From JBFGCT01 sp041581055 (GTDB lineage Bacteria; Actinomycetota; Acidimicrobiia; Acidimicrobiales; Ilumatobacteraceae): a stretch of 22,205 bases of DNA. The stretch covers positions 1 through 22,205 of the forward strand of contig JBFGCT010000054.1 of the NCBI GenBank assembly GCA_041581055.1, given 5' to 3'. Made by a program: the position numbers and the translations under genes. Positions 21,269 through 22,205 of the stretch are shown here, piece after piece (positions within the stretch are counted from its first letter, which is position 1; each line of letters opens with the position of its first letter). The notes under the pieces are model-generated. The model ran no database searches, was not told the origin of the DNA, and worked only from the letters and a program-made list of their open reading frames with translations.

Positions 21269-22089
21269 CCATCGGCGCGCGGACCGACCCGGCGACGACG
21301 ATCGACGCCCAGTGGGACGAGTTGGTGACCACCGCGCTGCTCGGCGCCGACCGCCGCGACCCGCCGACGATCGACGGCCCGCTCGCCGACCTGGTCGCCG
21401 ACACGGCCCGGAGCGCGCCGTCGGAGCGCATGTTGGCCCAGGTGGCGGCGTGCGCCGCGGTGCGGCGGGCGGGCTTCGTGCCCGGGCCGGCGCTTCCGCC
21501 GCTGTCCGCCCCGCCGGCCGACCCCCGCCCGGTGTGCGGGCCGGCGGCGGCCGAACGCTGGCGGCACCTCGTCGCCTCCTGGCCGGTCCTCGAGGACGAG
21601 TGGACCCTCACCCTGATCGCCACCGGCTGGCGGGCCGCCCCCGAGCTCGTCCCGGCGATGCTCCGCCGCCATCGCCGCGACCCGGTCCGCCGGGCGCGGG
21701 CGGTCGTCGCCGCGGGGCCGGTCGCCGAGTGGCTCGTCGAGCACCTCCCCGACCTGGCTGGCGCGCAGCCGCCGGGCGCGGTGTCGCCGGAGGCGCTCGG
21801 CGAGCTGCCCGAATTGCCGATCCCGCCCGACCTCGCACGACTGGCGACGATGCCCGGCGCCGAGTCCGGCCGGGTGCTCGCCGCGGCGATCGAGGCCGGC
21901 GCCCTCGCCGCCGCGCACCGCGCGGTGCTGGTCAACCTCGTCGCTCGGGTTCGTCCGCAGTCGGTGGCCGATCTCGCCGAGGTGCTCGGCGCCGTCGACC
22001 CGCGGTCGCCCGGCCACGGCCTGGCCGCCGTGCTCGCCGACCTGGCGACCACGCGCGCCCGCATGCTCGACGAGCTCACCCGGCCCTGA
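21265..22089 (+). CDS. DUF5691 family protein
   Basis: This 274-residue protein is alpha-helical, with no signal peptide or membrane segment. It opens with DELVTTALLGADRRDPP and continues with RMLAQVAACAAVRRAG, CGPAAAERWRHLVA, DEWTLTLIATGWRAAPELVPAML, GPVAEWLVEHLPDL and a C-terminal AHRAVLVNLVARVRP, matching the DUF5691 pattern. No catalytic residues can be identified. Members occur next to SWIM, MoxR ATPase and VWA genes and probably act as adaptor or scaffold in that system; this is from context. The ATG overlaps the SWIM stop (ATGA), so the two proteins are translationally coupled. No MoxR gene begins within the remaining 116 bp, so the rest of the cluster lies beyond the edge or is absent. 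Confidence 0.8.
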   Translation: MTIGARTDPATTIDAQWDELVTTALLGADRRDPPTIDGPLADLVADTARSAPSERMLAQVAACAAVRRAGFVPGPALPPLSAPPADPRPVCGPAAAERWRHLVASWPVLEDEWTLTLIATGWRAAPELVPAMLRRHRRDPVRRARAVVAAGPVAEWLVEHLPDLAGAQPPGAVSPEALGELPELPIPPDLARLATMPGAESGRVLAAAIEAGALAAAHRAVLVNLVARVRPQSVADLAEVLGAVDPRSPGHGLAAVLADLATTRARMLDELTRP

Positions 22090-22143
22090 CAACCTCCCGT
22101 CGCACGCGCCCGCCAGCCGGATCGGCGCGCCAGCGCTGACGTT

Positions 22144-22186
22144 TGTGTGACCGAATATCGCGGGGGTCGACATGTTCGGTCACACA
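22144..22186. repeat. 12-bp perfect inverted repeat with 19-nt spacer
   Basis: TGTGTGACCGAA (22144-22155) and TTCGGTCACACA (22175-22186) are exact reverse complements, separated by 19 nt that include GGGGGTCGACATG. It lies 54 bp after the DUF5691 stop. It could be a transcription terminator without a T-tract, a dispersed palindromic repeat, or an operator for a gene beyond the edge. The rest of 22090-22205 shows no gene. Confidence 0.85.
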
Positions 22187-22205
22187 GATCGGTTGGGGCG
22201 GCCCG

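Noticed and set aside
22144..22186. Terminal inverted repeats of an insertion sequence
   Set aside because: The arms are only 19 nt apart and enclose no transposase.

Overview
The window is very GC-rich DNA with dense, short-spaced genes. Three things suggest an actinobacterium, probably of the class Acidimicrobiia: secreted proteins with repeats of the 'VDTR…ATVWPC…VDVxGWF' type, a homodimeric-type AceE, and many start codons sitting only 7-8 nt behind a TANNNT hexamer, as in leaderless genes. This placement is inferred from protein character only; there is no rRNA in the window.

Layout. 1-602 (minus) is the N-terminal part of pyruvate dehydrogenase E1 (aceE), cut by the window edge. 725-7177 (plus) carries RNase HI, a large secreted SpoIID/SGNH repeat protein, an SDR dehydrogenase, a duplicated-domain LPPTG wall-anchored protein, a DUF427 protein and a small basic protein. 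7214-11541 (minus) holds two probable transcription units: marR-argJ (the ArgJ looks like the OAT2 type), and epimerase / FAD oxidoreductase / SRPBCC, where the first two overlap by GTGA. 11603-12214 (minus) is a thioredoxin-fold lipoprotein with an in-frame TGA exactly at the first position of its CxxC motif, followed by a hairpin with a GGUC loop. I read this as a selenoprotein with its bacterial SECIS element. The divergent gene at 12474 combines a deoxyribosyltransferase-like domain with a TPR-like region, a type linked to biological conflict systems. A 66-bp tandem repeat lies between the two genes.

13820-18881 (plus) is a small membrane-anchored protein followed by a lipoate-centred unit: dihydrolipoyl dehydrogenase (E3), a lipoyl-bearing E2 acyltransferase, and one continuous reading frame fusing octanoyltransferase LipB to lipoyl synthase LipA. 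The genes therefore encode the lipoylated subunit, the enzymes that build its lipoyl group and the enzyme that reoxidises it. 18917-19726 (minus) is an endonuclease/exonuclease/phosphatase-fold protein. 19805-22089 (plus) is a SWIM zinc-finger protein overlapping a DUF5691 protein by ATGA, a pair usually seen with MoxR-ATPase/VWA genes, which are not visible here. The window ends in a 12-bp perfect inverted repeat.

The most important observation is the predicted selenocysteine lipoprotein; a conventional gene caller would cut it at the TGA and lose its redox domain. The LipB-LipA fusion and the repeated leaderless-promoter geometry are next. No tRNA, rRNA, CRISPR array, transposase or phage gene was seen.
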